Below are positions 51,396 to 60,610 of a stretch of 64,000 nt of DNA, in pieces (position 1 is the stretch's first letter; each line of letters begins with the position of its first letter). The position numbers and the translations under genes were made by a program. Origin of the DNA: an uncultured Gammaproteobacteria bacterium. GTDB lineage: Bacteria; Pseudomonadota; Gammaproteobacteria; HK1. A model generated the notes under the pieces. That model did not search any database, was not told the origin of the DNA, and saw nothing but the letters and a program-made list of their open reading frames with translations. Location of the stretch: NCBI GenBank assembly GCA_958295835.1, contig OY282378.1, positions 2,063,001 through 2,127,000 of the forward strand, written 5' to 3'.

Positions 51396-52514
51396 ATGGA
51401 CTGTGAATTTCACCTTCAGGATCCAGCGTCGCCGGACACCGTCTATCTGTTGGAGGCGATTGTTGGCGCATCGCGAGGTGCGGTTTCATGCAAGGGTATG
51501 TTCGCTTTCGCCTCACGGGGCGGGGTCGATTCACTGATCGGCGATCCAGAGATTCAGCATTTCCTCTGCGGATCGCCGATGTCGTTGCTTGTCGGTATCG
51601 ATGCGGTCACCACCTGCAATACGCTTGTCCGCCTCCAGGAGCTCGAACAGGAACTCGAACGTCTGGACGTCCGGATCTTCCGGAACCCGACAGATGCGTT
51701 GTTCCATCCGAAAGTCGCACGGTTCGAATACCCGGACGGCCGCCGGACCATGATCGTCGGTTCGGGCAACCTCACACCCGGTGGGCTTCGCCAGAACTTC
51801 GAAGCCTTCAGCGTCATGCGGGCGGCGGCCGACGAGGTCCTCGACGTCTCGTCCTGGGATCGCTTCCTGATCGAACACGCCACCGACATCCGAGCCATCG
51901 ACGAGAGCGCACTGGAACGGGCGGCGCAGAATGTCATACGCGGACAGCGCCGCTCGCGTGACGTTGAACCAGACCTTGTGGTTGTCCCGGGTGTGGGCGA
52001 GCCTGCATTGGCAGATCCGTTGATGGAGATTGATCCGCCTGTTGGCCGTACCGATCGTTTCCTTGTCGCGCGAATCCCAAAGGCAGGTCCGCGATGGCAC
52101 CAAATCCACTTCAATCGCAACGTGATCGAGGAGTTTTTCCAGGTGCAGCTTGGTACGACGCAGCGTGTCTATCTTGTCGAGTGTCGTCAGGATGGCTCAT
52201 TCGCTGAGCAGGAAGTACGCCCGTGCGTCTACAGCGAGGTCAACCAGAACCCGAAGATCGAGATCGCTTCGCATCACGGAGAATCCTACCCGGATGCCGG
52301 ACCGCCGATCGCCGTCTACCGTGAGCTTCAGGTGCGCTCGTTTGCATACATGCTGCTCATGCCGGGTGATCCCGGCTACGACGAGATGTTTTCCCTGACA
52401 GAAGACCTTCCGACGGTCGGCCGCGGTGTACGCCGCGTTATCACGAACACCGCCGGCATTCGTCGTGCCTGGAGTATGTGTCCTCTCATCACGGAGATCA
52501 ACAAATTCCCTTAA
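51396..52514 (+). CDS. PLD-superfamily (HKD) restriction endonuclease-like protein
   Basis: 372 residues. The phospholipase D nuclease motif is seen in one copy: LFHPKVARFEY near residue 103 supplies His and Lys, and MIVGSGNLTPGGL near 120 supplies the Asn site. This matches the NgoFVII/BfiI type of metal-independent restriction nuclease, which works as a dimer with one active site. The C-terminal half (for example HFNRNVIEEFFQVQLGT) would bind DNA. Following two methyltransferases and a regulator in one operon, it is the best candidate for the cutting subunit. It could instead be an effector that acts only on infection; that is not decidable here. Confidence 0.8.
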   Translation: MDCEFHLQDPASPDTVYLLEAIVGASRGAVSCKGMFAFASRGGVDSLIGDPEIQHFLCGSPMSLLVGIDAVTTCNTLVRLQELEQELERLDVRIFRNPTDALFHPKVARFEYPDGRRTMIVGSGNLTPGGLRQNFEAFSVMRAAADEVLDVSSWDRFLIEHATDIRAIDESALERAAQNVIRGQRRSRDVEPDLVVVPGVGEPALADPLMEIDPPVGRTDRFLVARIPKAGPRWHQIHFNRNVIEEFFQVQLGTTQRVYLVECRQDGSFAEQEVRPCVYSEVNQNPKIEIASHHGESYPDAGPPIAVYRELQVRSFAYMLLMPGDPGYDEMFSLTEDLPTVGRGVRRVITNTAGIRRAWSMCPLITEINKFP

Positions 52515-52778
52515 AGTAGAGAGTAGTTTTCATCTTGCATGATGAGAAATTCTCGCTACACTTAACTACATATTTTGGACATTGACGGCATTACAACGAC
52601 AGTGGAGTTGGATTATAATCAGTGGGGGAGGCGAACAGTAAAATACGCAAGATGAACAGTAACGGACGGAAGAACAGAAGATGATTACGAATTTCGGACT
52701 GCCAGCAGAAGATTTGGTGACGGTGCGTACCGCACCGATGCCAGTCTGATCCAGAATCAGTTTTGCAGGGTGATGATC
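52515..52778. promoter_or_regulatory. AT-rich gap with the likely SIR2-HerA promoter
   Basis: The stretch is visibly AT-richer than the flanks. TATAAT at 52614-52619 is a perfect -10 word, but the -35 at 17 bases (TTACAA, 52591-52596) is weak. No gene is seen. The change in composition marks the start of the SIR2-HerA module. Confidence 0.4.
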
Positions 52779-53843
52779 ATGGCGAGCGATACAAGAGAAC
52801 AGATTACGGAATGGTTGACAGGATCCGATACCTGTTTCCTTATTGGCGCAGGGTGTAGCGCCTGTGCGGGTAAGCCGTTAATCGGTAAACTGACTGAACA
52901 GGTTTTGGAAAACGCTGAAGAGAAGCTGTTACAGGAATTTAATAATCTAAGGCAAACAGGTGATCGTCGGGCAACCGTCGAGGATCTCATCAATTATCTC
53001 CTCCGATACCGAGATGTTCTTGATGTGCTTGCTAACGGAAGTCATCCTGTCACTATAGACGAAATAGATCGTTGGCTGACGCAGATCAAACAGAAGATCG
53101 TCAGTAACATTTTAGATGATTGGGAAGCGAGTCCATACCATGAACGTTTCTTGCGACGTTTGCGTAATCAGCGCCAATCACGTGATATTTTCAGTCTCAA
53201 TTACGACACACTTCTGGAAGCGAGTCTTGATGAACTCAGACTTCCCTATATTGACGGCTTTCGAGGCACAGAGCGAGCTTGGTTCGACCCTCAAACTTTC
53301 GACGAGAAGGGCACCGCGGCATATCGTATATTCAAACTCCACGGCTCCGTCAATTGGACTCGTGATAGTGAAGATCATGTCAGACGCGGGCGTAATGCCA
53401 ACAGAGTCGATGCGGAACCGATCGTCGTCTACCCTTCGGAACGGAAATATCTTCAAACACAATATGGGGTTTACGAAACCCTGATCGGCAAATTTCGTGA
53501 CCGACTTCGGAGTTCCGATGCGAATAATTACCTCATCGTGCTTGGCTACAGCTTCAACGATGAACATATAAACGAAGCAATTTGCGATTCTGTCAATGCA
53601 CAGAGCAGTAATCTCACTGTTGTCGCCTTTGTCGGTCCAGAAGATGATCGTGCCAAGCAAAATTCCCGCCTTGAAGAGATCAGTAACCGTTGCGATTCAA
53701 GATTCAACGCTTTTATCGGCAGTGGTGATGCAGGACACTTTGTAGGATATGCAGTGGATGAAGATATGGCGCGCGCAATTCTAGACGCAGAATTCTGGAG
53801 GTTCGAGAAACTGGTGGAATTCATAGCCGGAGAAGTATCATGA
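52779..53843 (+). CDS. SIR2-domain defence protein (SIR2-HerA/Nezha system)
   Basis: 354 residues. The SIR2-like NAD-binding motif is CFLIGAGCSACAGKPLIGKL near residue 20, followed by DIFSLNYDTLLEASLDELRL near 130 and YRIFKLHGSVNWTRDSED near 185. NNYLIVLGYSFNDEHINEAI near 250 is typical of SIR2_2 proteins. In the known SIR2-HerA (Nezha) system the SIR2 subunit hydrolyses NAD or cuts DNA when phage infect, in a large complex with HerA. I chose the ATG at 52779, nine bases after CAGGG; GTG 52770 and ATG 52773 are alternatives. It overlaps herA by ATGA. Base composition is lower in GC than neighbouring genes, suggesting transfer. Confidence 0.87.
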   Translation: MASDTREQITEWLTGSDTCFLIGAGCSACAGKPLIGKLTEQVLENAEEKLLQEFNNLRQTGDRRATVEDLINYLLRYRDVLDVLANGSHPVTIDEIDRWLTQIKQKIVSNILDDWEASPYHERFLRRLRNQRQSRDIFSLNYDTLLEASLDELRLPYIDGFRGTERAWFDPQTFDEKGTAAYRIFKLHGSVNWTRDSEDHVRRGRNANRVDAEPIVVYPSERKYLQTQYGVYETLIGKFRDRLRSSDANNYLIVLGYSFNDEHINEAICDSVNAQSSNLTVVAFVGPEDDRAKQNSRLEEISNRCDSRFNAFIGSGDAGHFVGYAVDEDMARAILDAEFWRFEKLVEFIAGEVS

Positions 53844-55549
53844 ATAAGGATATACTGAAAATCGGCCGCGTTGTGGAAGTGTCAGGTTCCAAAGTCATTG
53901 GTGCGCTCGAAGCTACGGTGGAAGATCTTTATCGAACCTACAAGAGTCGGCGCTATACGGTTGGACAGGTCGGCTCGATCGTCAAAATCGAGGCCGGTGA
54001 CAAGCTGGTTTTTGGTGTCGTGACCGCGCTACGCATGACGGAGACGCAACTCGACTCCGATAATACCGTGCCCCATGAGACGACACCGGACGCCAAGTGG
54101 CTTGAGATTGAGCTATTTGGAGAAGCCTTGCGAACTGGTTTGAATGAGGGTGATTTTGATTTTCAAAGAGGTGTTGCCACCTACCCTCTGCCTGGTCAGA
54201 GCATCTTCGTGGCAAGTATTACGGAGTTGTCGCGCATCTATCATCGCCCGAATGAACAGTGCATCCGTGTCGGAACTTTATCTCAAGCATCTTCCCTGCC
54301 TGTGTACCTCCTGACAAATGATTTGCTTGGAAAACACTTCGCCGTGCTCGGCACTACAGGATCAGGGAAATCGTGTTCTGTGACAGTTCTGTTACGTTCT
54401 ATCCTTGATAACGCTCCAAATGGACATGTGATTCTGCTCGATCCACATAATGAATACTACCGTGCCTTTCCAACCGATGCCGAAGTTATCGATCCAACAA
54501 TGCTCAATCTTCCTCATTGGTTGTTGAATTTTGACGAAAGCGTTGAGTTGTATGTCGGTAGGACCGAACATGCCGCCACAAGTCAGACCAACATCCTGAA
54601 AGAGGCAATGCTTAAGGCACGGCGGGAATTTGATGTAACAGATACGCAGAGTGAACATATCACTGTGGACACTCCGGTTCCTTACAAGATGAATATGTTA
54701 ATCCAGCTTATCATTGATGAGAAATCCCGTGAAACCAAGTCAAAGCAGGAACCGTACTCGAAAATTGAAAATAAATTAAGGATCCTCCAACAAGATAAAC
54801 GTTTCTCGTTTCTCATTCGCCCTGACGCTGACGTATCCGATAATTTGAAGGATATTCTTGCGCAGTATCTCCGTATCCCGGTTTCTGGTAAACCACTTTC
54901 GATTATCGACCTGTCCGGTGTACCATCAGATGTCGTGGATGTTGTTGTTTCTGTCCTTTGCCGGATGATTTTCGATTTTTCCGTGTGGAGTCCACGCCCT
55001 GTACAGGTTCCAGTCGTGCTTGTATGCGAGGAAGCCCATCGCTATGCTCCGCGACGAGATGATGCCGCGTTTCAGCCTACAAAGCGGGCGCTTTCCCGTA
55101 TCGCCAAAGAAGGACGAAAATACGGTGTCGGCCTCGGCCTCATATCGCAACGGCCTTCCGAGTTGTCGGAATCGATCTTGTCGCAGTGTAATACACTTAT
55201 AGCGCTACGCATGAGCAACGACCAAGACCAGAATTTCGTGCAGAAGGCGTTACCGGACTCGGTCCGAAGCCTCGTCAACGTTCTCCCCTCTCTGCGAACG
55301 CAGGAGGCGCTAGTAGTTGGCGAGGGATCTGTCGTGCCGGTTCGATTGCGCTTCAACGATCTCCCGGAAGAGAATCGACCGCAGAGCGCCGATGTTCCGT
55401 TTGCGGAACGCTGGTCCGACGAGATCGACGATGCCACATATGTAGATAAGGTGGTAAAGCGTTGGCGCTGGCAGGAACGTCCGCCGTTGATGGAAACGAC
55501 GACTCGGGAGAGCGTGGAAATTTCTGCTGCCTCTGATCCGCCTACTTAA
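53840..55549 (+). CDS. herA: HerA-type hexameric ATPase (SIR2-HerA/Nezha system)
   Basis: 569 residues. The N-terminal HAS-barrel region (LKIGRVVEVSGSKVIGALEA) is followed by Walker A AVLGTTGSGKSCSVTVLLRS near residue 172, ILLDPHNEYYRAFPTDAEV, Walker B VPVVLVCEEAHRYAPRRDD near 390 and GLGLISQRPSELSESILSQC. The ending with RLRFNDLPEENRPQSADV is typical of HerA proteins. In the SIR2-HerA system it forms a ring that binds DNA and activates SIR2. The gene shares the low-GC character of its partner and ends 11 bases before a truncated uvrA copy begins. Confidence 0.88.
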   Translation: MNKDILKIGRVVEVSGSKVIGALEATVEDLYRTYKSRRYTVGQVGSIVKIEAGDKLVFGVVTALRMTETQLDSDNTVPHETTPDAKWLEIELFGEALRTGLNEGDFDFQRGVATYPLPGQSIFVASITELSRIYHRPNEQCIRVGTLSQASSLPVYLLTNDLLGKHFAVLGTTGSGKSCSVTVLLRSILDNAPNGHVILLDPHNEYYRAFPTDAEVIDPTMLNLPHWLLNFDESVELYVGRTEHAATSQTNILKEAMLKARREFDVTDTQSEHITVDTPVPYKMNMLIQLIIDEKSRETKSKQEPYSKIENKLRILQQDKRFSFLIRPDADVSDNLKDILAQYLRIPVSGKPLSIIDLSGVPSDVVDVVVSVLCRMIFDFSVWSPRPVQVPVVLVCEEAHRYAPRRDDAAFQPTKRALSRIAKEGRKYGVGLGLISQRPSELSESILSQCNTLIALRMSNDQDQNFVQKALPDSVRSLVNVLPSLRTQEALVVGEGSVVPVRLRFNDLPEENRPQSADVPFAERWSDEIDDATYVDKVVKRWRWQERPPLMETTTRESVEISAASDPPT

Positions 55550-55560
55550 GCCTCATACTA

Positions 55561-57729
55561 AGCGGGTGGTCTTGCCGATGGGCAACTGGTCCACGAGCAC
55601 GATGTCGTCGAGCGCGTCGAGCCCGTGGATCGCCCGGTGCTCGCCGGGAGCCTCGGTGGAGTCGCCGGCCCCGCAGCCGAGTCTGCCGGCCCAGGCACCA
55701 TCGCCGGCATCGAAGTGGTCCGCACCCGCGGCGGGATCCGCCGCTCCCCCCGCAGCCACGCTGCGGTGAGCGAGCGCCGCGAGCGCAGCAACGCGCGCGG
55801 GGTGCCGTGGAACACCACCTCGCCGCCCTTCTCGCCGGGACCCGGACCCATGTCGATGATCCGGTCCGCCGCGCGCATGATCTGCGTGTCGTGCTCGACC
55901 ACCAGCAGGGTGTTGCCCGCCGCCCGCAGCTTGTGCAGCACCGAGACGATGCGGGCGACGTCGCGCGCGTGCAGCCCGATGCTCGGCTCGTCGAGCACGA
56001 ACAGGGTGTTCACCAGCGAGGTGCCCAGGGCGGTGGTCAGGTTGATGCGCTGGACCTCGCCGCCGGAGAGGGTGCGCGACTGGCGGTCCAGGGTGAGGTA
56101 GCCGAGGCCGACGTCGGCGAGGTAGCCGAGGCGGGCGCGGATCTCGGCCAGGAGCAGCCCGGTGGCTTCGTCGAGGGGGGCGCGCAGGCGCAGCCGGTCG
56201 AAGAAAGCCCGGCAGCGGTCGAGCGGCAGGCGCATCACGTCGTGGATGCACAGCCCCGGCTGGTTTGCGAAGGCGCGTTCGTCGAGGGTCGCCTCGGGCG
56301 GGCGGTGCGCGGGCGTGCGCCCGAGCGCGCGCCTCGCCTCGGTGCGGGTGCCCACCCGCCACAGCAACGCCTCGGGCTTGAGCCGCGCGCCGCGGCACGC
56401 CGGGCACTCCCGATAAGTCCGGTAGCGCGAGAGCAGCACCCGCACGTGCATGCGGTAGCTCTTCGTCTCCAGCCAGTCGAAGAACCGGCGCACCCCGTAC
56501 CACCGGCCCTCGTCGAAGTCCGCCTCGCCTTCCAGCACCCATTCGCGGGTCGCGGCGTCGAGCTCCCGCCACGGGCGGTCGAGCGGCACCTCGCGCCGGC
56601 GCGCGTAGCGCAGCAGGTCGCGCTGGCACTGGCGGTAGCTCTGCGACTGCCACGGGCGCACCGCCCCTTCGCGGAGCGTCTTCGACTCGTCGGGGACCAC
56701 GAGCCCGTAGTCGATGCCCATCGTGCGCCCGAAGCCGCGGCAGGTCTCGCAGGCGCCGAGCGGGGAGTTGAACGAGAACGTGCTCGGCGTCGGCTCCCGG
56801 TATTCGACGTCGCAGAGGGCGCAGTGCAGGGCGGTGGAGAAACGCCGCGGCGAGCGGGCGCGGCGTTGCGCGTCGAGCCGGTAGACGGTGAGGCGGCCCC
56901 GTCCCGCCTTCAGGGCGCCCTCGACGGCCTCGGCGGCCCGGGCGTGGCCGGGGCGGGGCGTTCGCTCTTCTGCGCGGGCGCTCTCGCCGGACGGATGTCC
57001 CTCGCCGGAGAGGGTGCCTTCGCCGTTGGGAGCACGTCCGCCGGGGCGGGCGGCGCGGTCACCGGAACGAGCCCGTCCATCGAAGTGGGCGCTCTCGCCC
57101 GAACGGCCATGTCCGTCGGAGCGGGCGCCCCCACCATCGCCGAGCCGGAAGCGGTCCTGGATGACCTCGATGCGGTCCGGGTGCTCGCGGTGCACCCGGG
57201 TGTAGCCCTGGCTCGCGAGCAGCTCGACGATCTCGCCCGGGGCGGACCCCTCGGGAACCGCGACCTCGAAGGTCACCATCACCCGGTCGAGGCCGACGGC
57301 GCGCAGCGCGTCCAGGATCGAGCTTGGCGTGTCGCGGCGCACCGGCGCGCCGCAGCCGCGGCAGTGCAGGGTGGCGGCGCGGGCGAACAGCAGCTTCAGG
57401 TGGTCGTTGAGCTCGGTCATGGTGCCGACGGTGGAGCGCGAGGTCCGCACCGGGTTGGTCTGGTCGATGGCGATGGCCGGGGGGATGCCGTCGATGGCGT
57501 CCACGCGGGGCTTGTCCATGCGGTCGAGGAACTGGCGGGCGTAGGAGGAGAAGGTCTCGACGTAGCGGCGTTGGCCTTCGCTGTAGACGGTGTCGAAGGC
57601 GAGCGATGACTTGCCGGAGCCGCTGACGCCGGTGACGACGTGGAGTTCGCCGAGGGGGAGGTCGAGGTCGAAGCCCTTGAGGTTGTTCTGGCGGGCGCCG
57701 CGGATACGGATCGCGGGACGGGTGGTCAT
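55561..57729 (-). pseudogene. Truncated copy of the uvrA 5' part, with internal deletion
   Basis: From the ATG at 57729 the sequence is virtually identical to residues 1-690 of the intact gene (offset 10188 bases). At 55660/55661 it lacks the 292 bases corresponding to 45181-45472, which shifts the frame and ends it at once. The last 100 bases (55561-55660) match 45081-45180 with several base changes. Identity also continues about 80 bases upstream of the start, to about 57810. The protein would contain only the first ATPase domain and zinc modules. With the intact gene it brackets the defence island as direct repeats. Confidence 0.9.
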
Positions 57730-57811
57730 GGGCGAAGGGTCATGGCGATGCGGGTCGGGAGAGGGGTCAAGGTCGGGTCAGGGAACGAGGCCGGCTTGTC
57801 GATGCCGAGCG

Positions 57812-57950
57812 CCGCCATCAGGGCCTGGATCGCAGGACACCCGACGAGGTGTATGCAGGCAGCGGCTCATGGCCCAAAGCAGCGTGAAGCTGGCGAACCA
57901 ACGGGGGTGGAGTACACATATCGTTCTGTCCAATAATCGGGGTCCACTTC
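57812..57950 (+). mobile_element. IS3-family right-end remnant with end of orfB
   Basis: HQGLDRRTPDEVYAGSGSWP (from 57816) followed by KAA and TGA at 57885 is the usual C-terminus of IS3-family transposases. The terminal repeat, read outward, starts GAAGTGGACCCCGATT and continues with TTGGACAG at 57928-57950. It resembles the left end at 39931 and has the same orientation. Everything between the uvrA copy and this scrap is lost. Confidence 0.7.
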
Positions 57951-58035
57951 TTCCGCAGCCGACGGAACCGGTTTTCGAGCGGTCACCCGATCGCTCCTGA
58001 GTGTCCGTTCGTGGATGTCCCGGTCGCCGGACGGT

Positions 58036-59415
58036 TTACCGGCGCTCCCTCCACAGCGCCTCGCGCTCCTTCAACGGAGAGCAGGGCCCAGCCTCCCCGA
58101 TCGCCGCCAGTGCGCTCCGGACCGCCTTGTCCCGGGTCCCGGGCGCCTCGGCCACGTTCTCGCTCGACACCGCCATCTCGTAGTACTCCACCGCGGCTTC
58201 GAGGTCGCGTGGCCCTCCCACGCCCGTCCGGCAGGCGTCGCCCGCTGCCACCGCGCCCCGGGCGTCCCCGCCGCGCGCCGCGCGCTCCACCCACTCGCGA
58301 CCTTCCGCCTTCGCCGCTTCGTCGTCTTCTTCCAGCAGATTCGCGCCTATGATCGCCTGAGCCCGCGCGTCGCCCGCGTTCGCCGCCCGGCGCAGCTCGC
58401 CGCCGTCGCCGTCGCCATTGCCGCCCGGACCCGTGTACACCTGCCGTCCGTTCCTCTTCACCCGCCCGAGCCCGTTCGCCTTCCGCTCGACGCCCCTTCC
58501 TCGCAGGATCTCGCGGGCGCGTACGATGGCGCTTCTCGTCTGGGCGGTGCTCTTCAGCGCGAAGTACTCCGCCAGATCCCTCACGCCCCCGATCCCCTGG
58601 TCGCTGGCCTGCATCATGTCCAGGTACGTCGGCTTCTCCGCCGCGGTGATGATCGGCGCGAACTCGTGGTTGCGGGCGAACTCGTAGGCCATCAGCAGCC
58701 GGCCGGTGCGCCCGTTCCCGTCCTGGAAGGGGTGGATCTGCACATAGCGGTGGTGCAGCCATGCGGCGCGCACCTCCGTCGGCAGCGGCTTCGCCTTGAA
58801 CCCCTCGTACATCTCGAACAGCCGGTCCATTTCCGAACGCACCTGCTCGGGCGGGCAGTATTCGTGGATGAGCCCGTCCTCGCGGCGCGGGTTGTTGGGC
58901 CGGAGCTTGTACTCGCCGCGCAGGAGATCGACCTGCACCCTCCTCCCCTGCCCGTCAATCCCCGGCGCGCCCGCCTGGTGCCGGGTGAGCAGGTGGTGCA
59001 GCTCCTTCAGGCTGGAATGTCCGAGGGGCCTCTCGCTGCCCACCAGCGCGAAGCTCATCTCCAGTGCGGCCTCCTGGTCCGTCAGCAGCCCTTGCAGGGT
59101 CTCGTCTTCCAATACGCCTTCGACCGTATGGGCGCCGCGCACGCACTCCAATCCTTCCACGATGAGCTGCTCGGTCACCCCCCGACGCAGGGTGTAGAGC
59201 TGCTCGATCTGCCCGTTCTCGATCGCGAAGGCCCGGCGTTGCTCGCGCAGCCACTGCTCCAGGGCGTACCGGTCCGTGCCGCGGCGTGCGAGCGCCGCCT
59301 TCACTTCGCGCCACTCTTCCCTGGCCCGGTCATAGGGTTCGTTGCGCCAGGTGTGGGCGTCGTTCGGCAGTCCTTCGATTGGGTGCCACGCCTTGCCCGG
59401 GGCCTCCTTCCGCAT
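58036..59415 (-). CDS. Fic/DOC family protein with Sel1-like C-terminal repeats
   Basis: 459 residues. The Fic active site is VQIHPFQDGNGRTGRLLMAY near residue 248, matching HPFxxGNGRxxR. An upstream AIENGQIEQLY segment near residue 65 resembles the Fic inhibitory helix. After residue 360, sequences such as AQAIIGANLLEEDDEAAKAE and GREWVERAARGGDARGAVAA look like Sel1/TPR helical repeats. Fic enzymes usually transfer AMP from ATP to a protein hydroxyl and often work as toxins or stress regulators. The added Sel1 repeats would bind a partner. The ATG at 59415 is preceded by GAGG-like bases. The gene is complete and stands alone. Confidence 0.87.
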   Translation of the reverse strand: MRKEAPGKAWHPIEGLPNDAHTWRNEPYDRAREEWREVKAALARRGTDRYALEQWLREQRRAFAIENGQIEQLYTLRRGVTEQLIVEGLECVRGAHTVEGVLEDETLQGLLTDQEAALEMSFALVGSERPLGHSSLKELHHLLTRHQAGAPGIDGQGRRVQVDLLRGEYKLRPNNPRREDGLIHEYCPPEQVRSEMDRLFEMYEGFKAKPLPTEVRAAWLHHRYVQIHPFQDGNGRTGRLLMAYEFARNHEFAPIITAAEKPTYLDMMQASDQGIGGVRDLAEYFALKSTAQTRSAIVRAREILRGRGVERKANGLGRVKRNGRQVYTGPGGNGDGDGGELRRAANAGDARAQAIIGANLLEEDDEAAKAEGREWVERAARGGDARGAVAAGDACRTGVGGPRDLEAAVEYYEMAVSSENVAEAPGTRDKAVRSALAAIGEAGPCSPLKEREALWRERR

Positions 59416-59722
59416 GGCTTCGCCTCCTCGCCCGGTCCGGTCCGGGCCGGGTCATTGTACGCCCGCTTGCGGGACGGGCCGTACCGGCACGCGGCGCACC
59501 GTGCCGCTGAATTCTTCGACAAGATGACGATGCATTGTTCGCCGACAGGCTTTTGATGACGAGAGGATCACGATCCACGCCGTCGAGGCGGATGAGGCGG
59601 CGAATCGCTGGTTCGACGCGTTGTGCGCCCGCTCCCGCACGCGCCCACGACCCGTTCGCGCATTCGCCAGGAAGGACGTTGACGAACCAGGGCGGCGCCC
59701 ACTTGGGTATCATCACGCCGCC
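59416..59722. other. Gap between fic and hyi genes
   Basis: No supported gene. It holds the divergent promoters for the Fic gene and the hydroxypyruvate isomerase gene. I find no clear boxes. Confidence 0.4.
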
Positions 59723-60550
59723 ATGCCCCGCCTCGCCGCCAACCTGAGCTATCTGTTCACCGAGCGCCCGTTCCTGGATCGGTTCGAGGCCGCGGCCCGC
59801 TACGGCTTCCGGGCCGTCGAGCACCAGTTCCCGTATCGGGAGGCGTCGGAATCCGCCATTCAAGCGCGGCTCCGGGATCACGATCTGTGTGCGGTCCTGT
59901 TCAATCTGCCACCGGGGGAAGAAGGGGAGCGTGGACTCGGAGGACTGCCGGGACGCGTGGCGGAGTTCCGGGAGGGGGTAGACCTTGCGCTTCGCTACTG
60001 CCGGGCGACCGGTTGCCCCCGGCTGCACGCGATGTGGGGGGTGCCGGACGCGCACACGAGCCTTGAGGAGAGTCGGGCCACCTTCGTCGCCAACCTGCGC
60101 GAGGCGGCCCCGCGCGCGGCCGAGGCCGGCGTCACCCTGCTCGTGGAACCACTCAATCCCCGAGACAACCCGGGCTATCCGCTCAACCGCCAGGCCGACG
60201 CCCATGCGCTGGTGGCCGAGGTCGGCGCTCCGAACGTCAAGGTGCAGTTCGACCTCTACCACTGCCAGATCGTCGAGGGCGACGTGGCGACGAAGCTCAG
60301 GCACTGGCTGGGCGGTCCGGAAAGCAACGTCGGGCACCTCCAGATCGCCGGGCCGCCGGACCGGGTCGAGCCCGATGCGGGGGAGCTCGACTACGCATGG
60401 TTGCTCCCGCTCATCGACGAGATGGGATACGAGGGATGGGTCGGCTGCGAGTACCGGCCCGCGGCAGGCACCGAGGCCGGCCTCGGCTGGGCGCGCGCCT
60501 GGGGGATCCGCCCGCCGCCGAGGGCCGGAGAAGCCGGATCGGGACCGTAG
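59723..60550 (+). CDS. hyi: Hydroxypyruvate isomerase-like TIM-barrel protein
   Basis: 275 residues. The family start MPRLAANLSYLFTERPFLDR is followed by FRAVEHQFPYREASESAIQA, LLVEPLNPRDNPGYPLNRQA (Glu metal ligand), VKVQFDLYHCQIVEGDVATK and VGHLQIAGPPDRVEPDAGEL, all typical of Hyi/OtnI enzymes. They interconvert hydroxypyruvate and tartronate semialdehyde or isomerise related four-carbon oxo acids. The ATG at 59723 gives the expected N-terminus. The crotonase gene follows after 60 bases on the same strand, but a common pathway is not evident. Confidence 0.88.
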   Translation: MPRLAANLSYLFTERPFLDRFEAAARYGFRAVEHQFPYREASESAIQARLRDHDLCAVLFNLPPGEEGERGLGGLPGRVAEFREGVDLALRYCRATGCPRLHAMWGVPDAHTSLEESRATFVANLREAAPRAAEAGVTLLVEPLNPRDNPGYPLNRQADAHALVAEVGAPNVKVQFDLYHCQIVEGDVATKLRHWLGGPESNVGHLQIAGPPDRVEPDAGELDYAWLLPLIDEMGYEGWVGCEYRPAAGTEAGLGWARAWGIRPPPRAGEAGSGP

Positions 60551-60610
60551 GCTTCCCCCGCGTCGGGAACGCCATCCACGGGTGACGGCGGGACGCCGGG
60601 AGAAACGGCC

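Noticed and set aside
52591..52619. TTACAA / TATAAT as a full sigma-70 promoter
   Set aside because: The -10 is perfect but the -35 matches only three of six positions, so only the -10 is mentioned.
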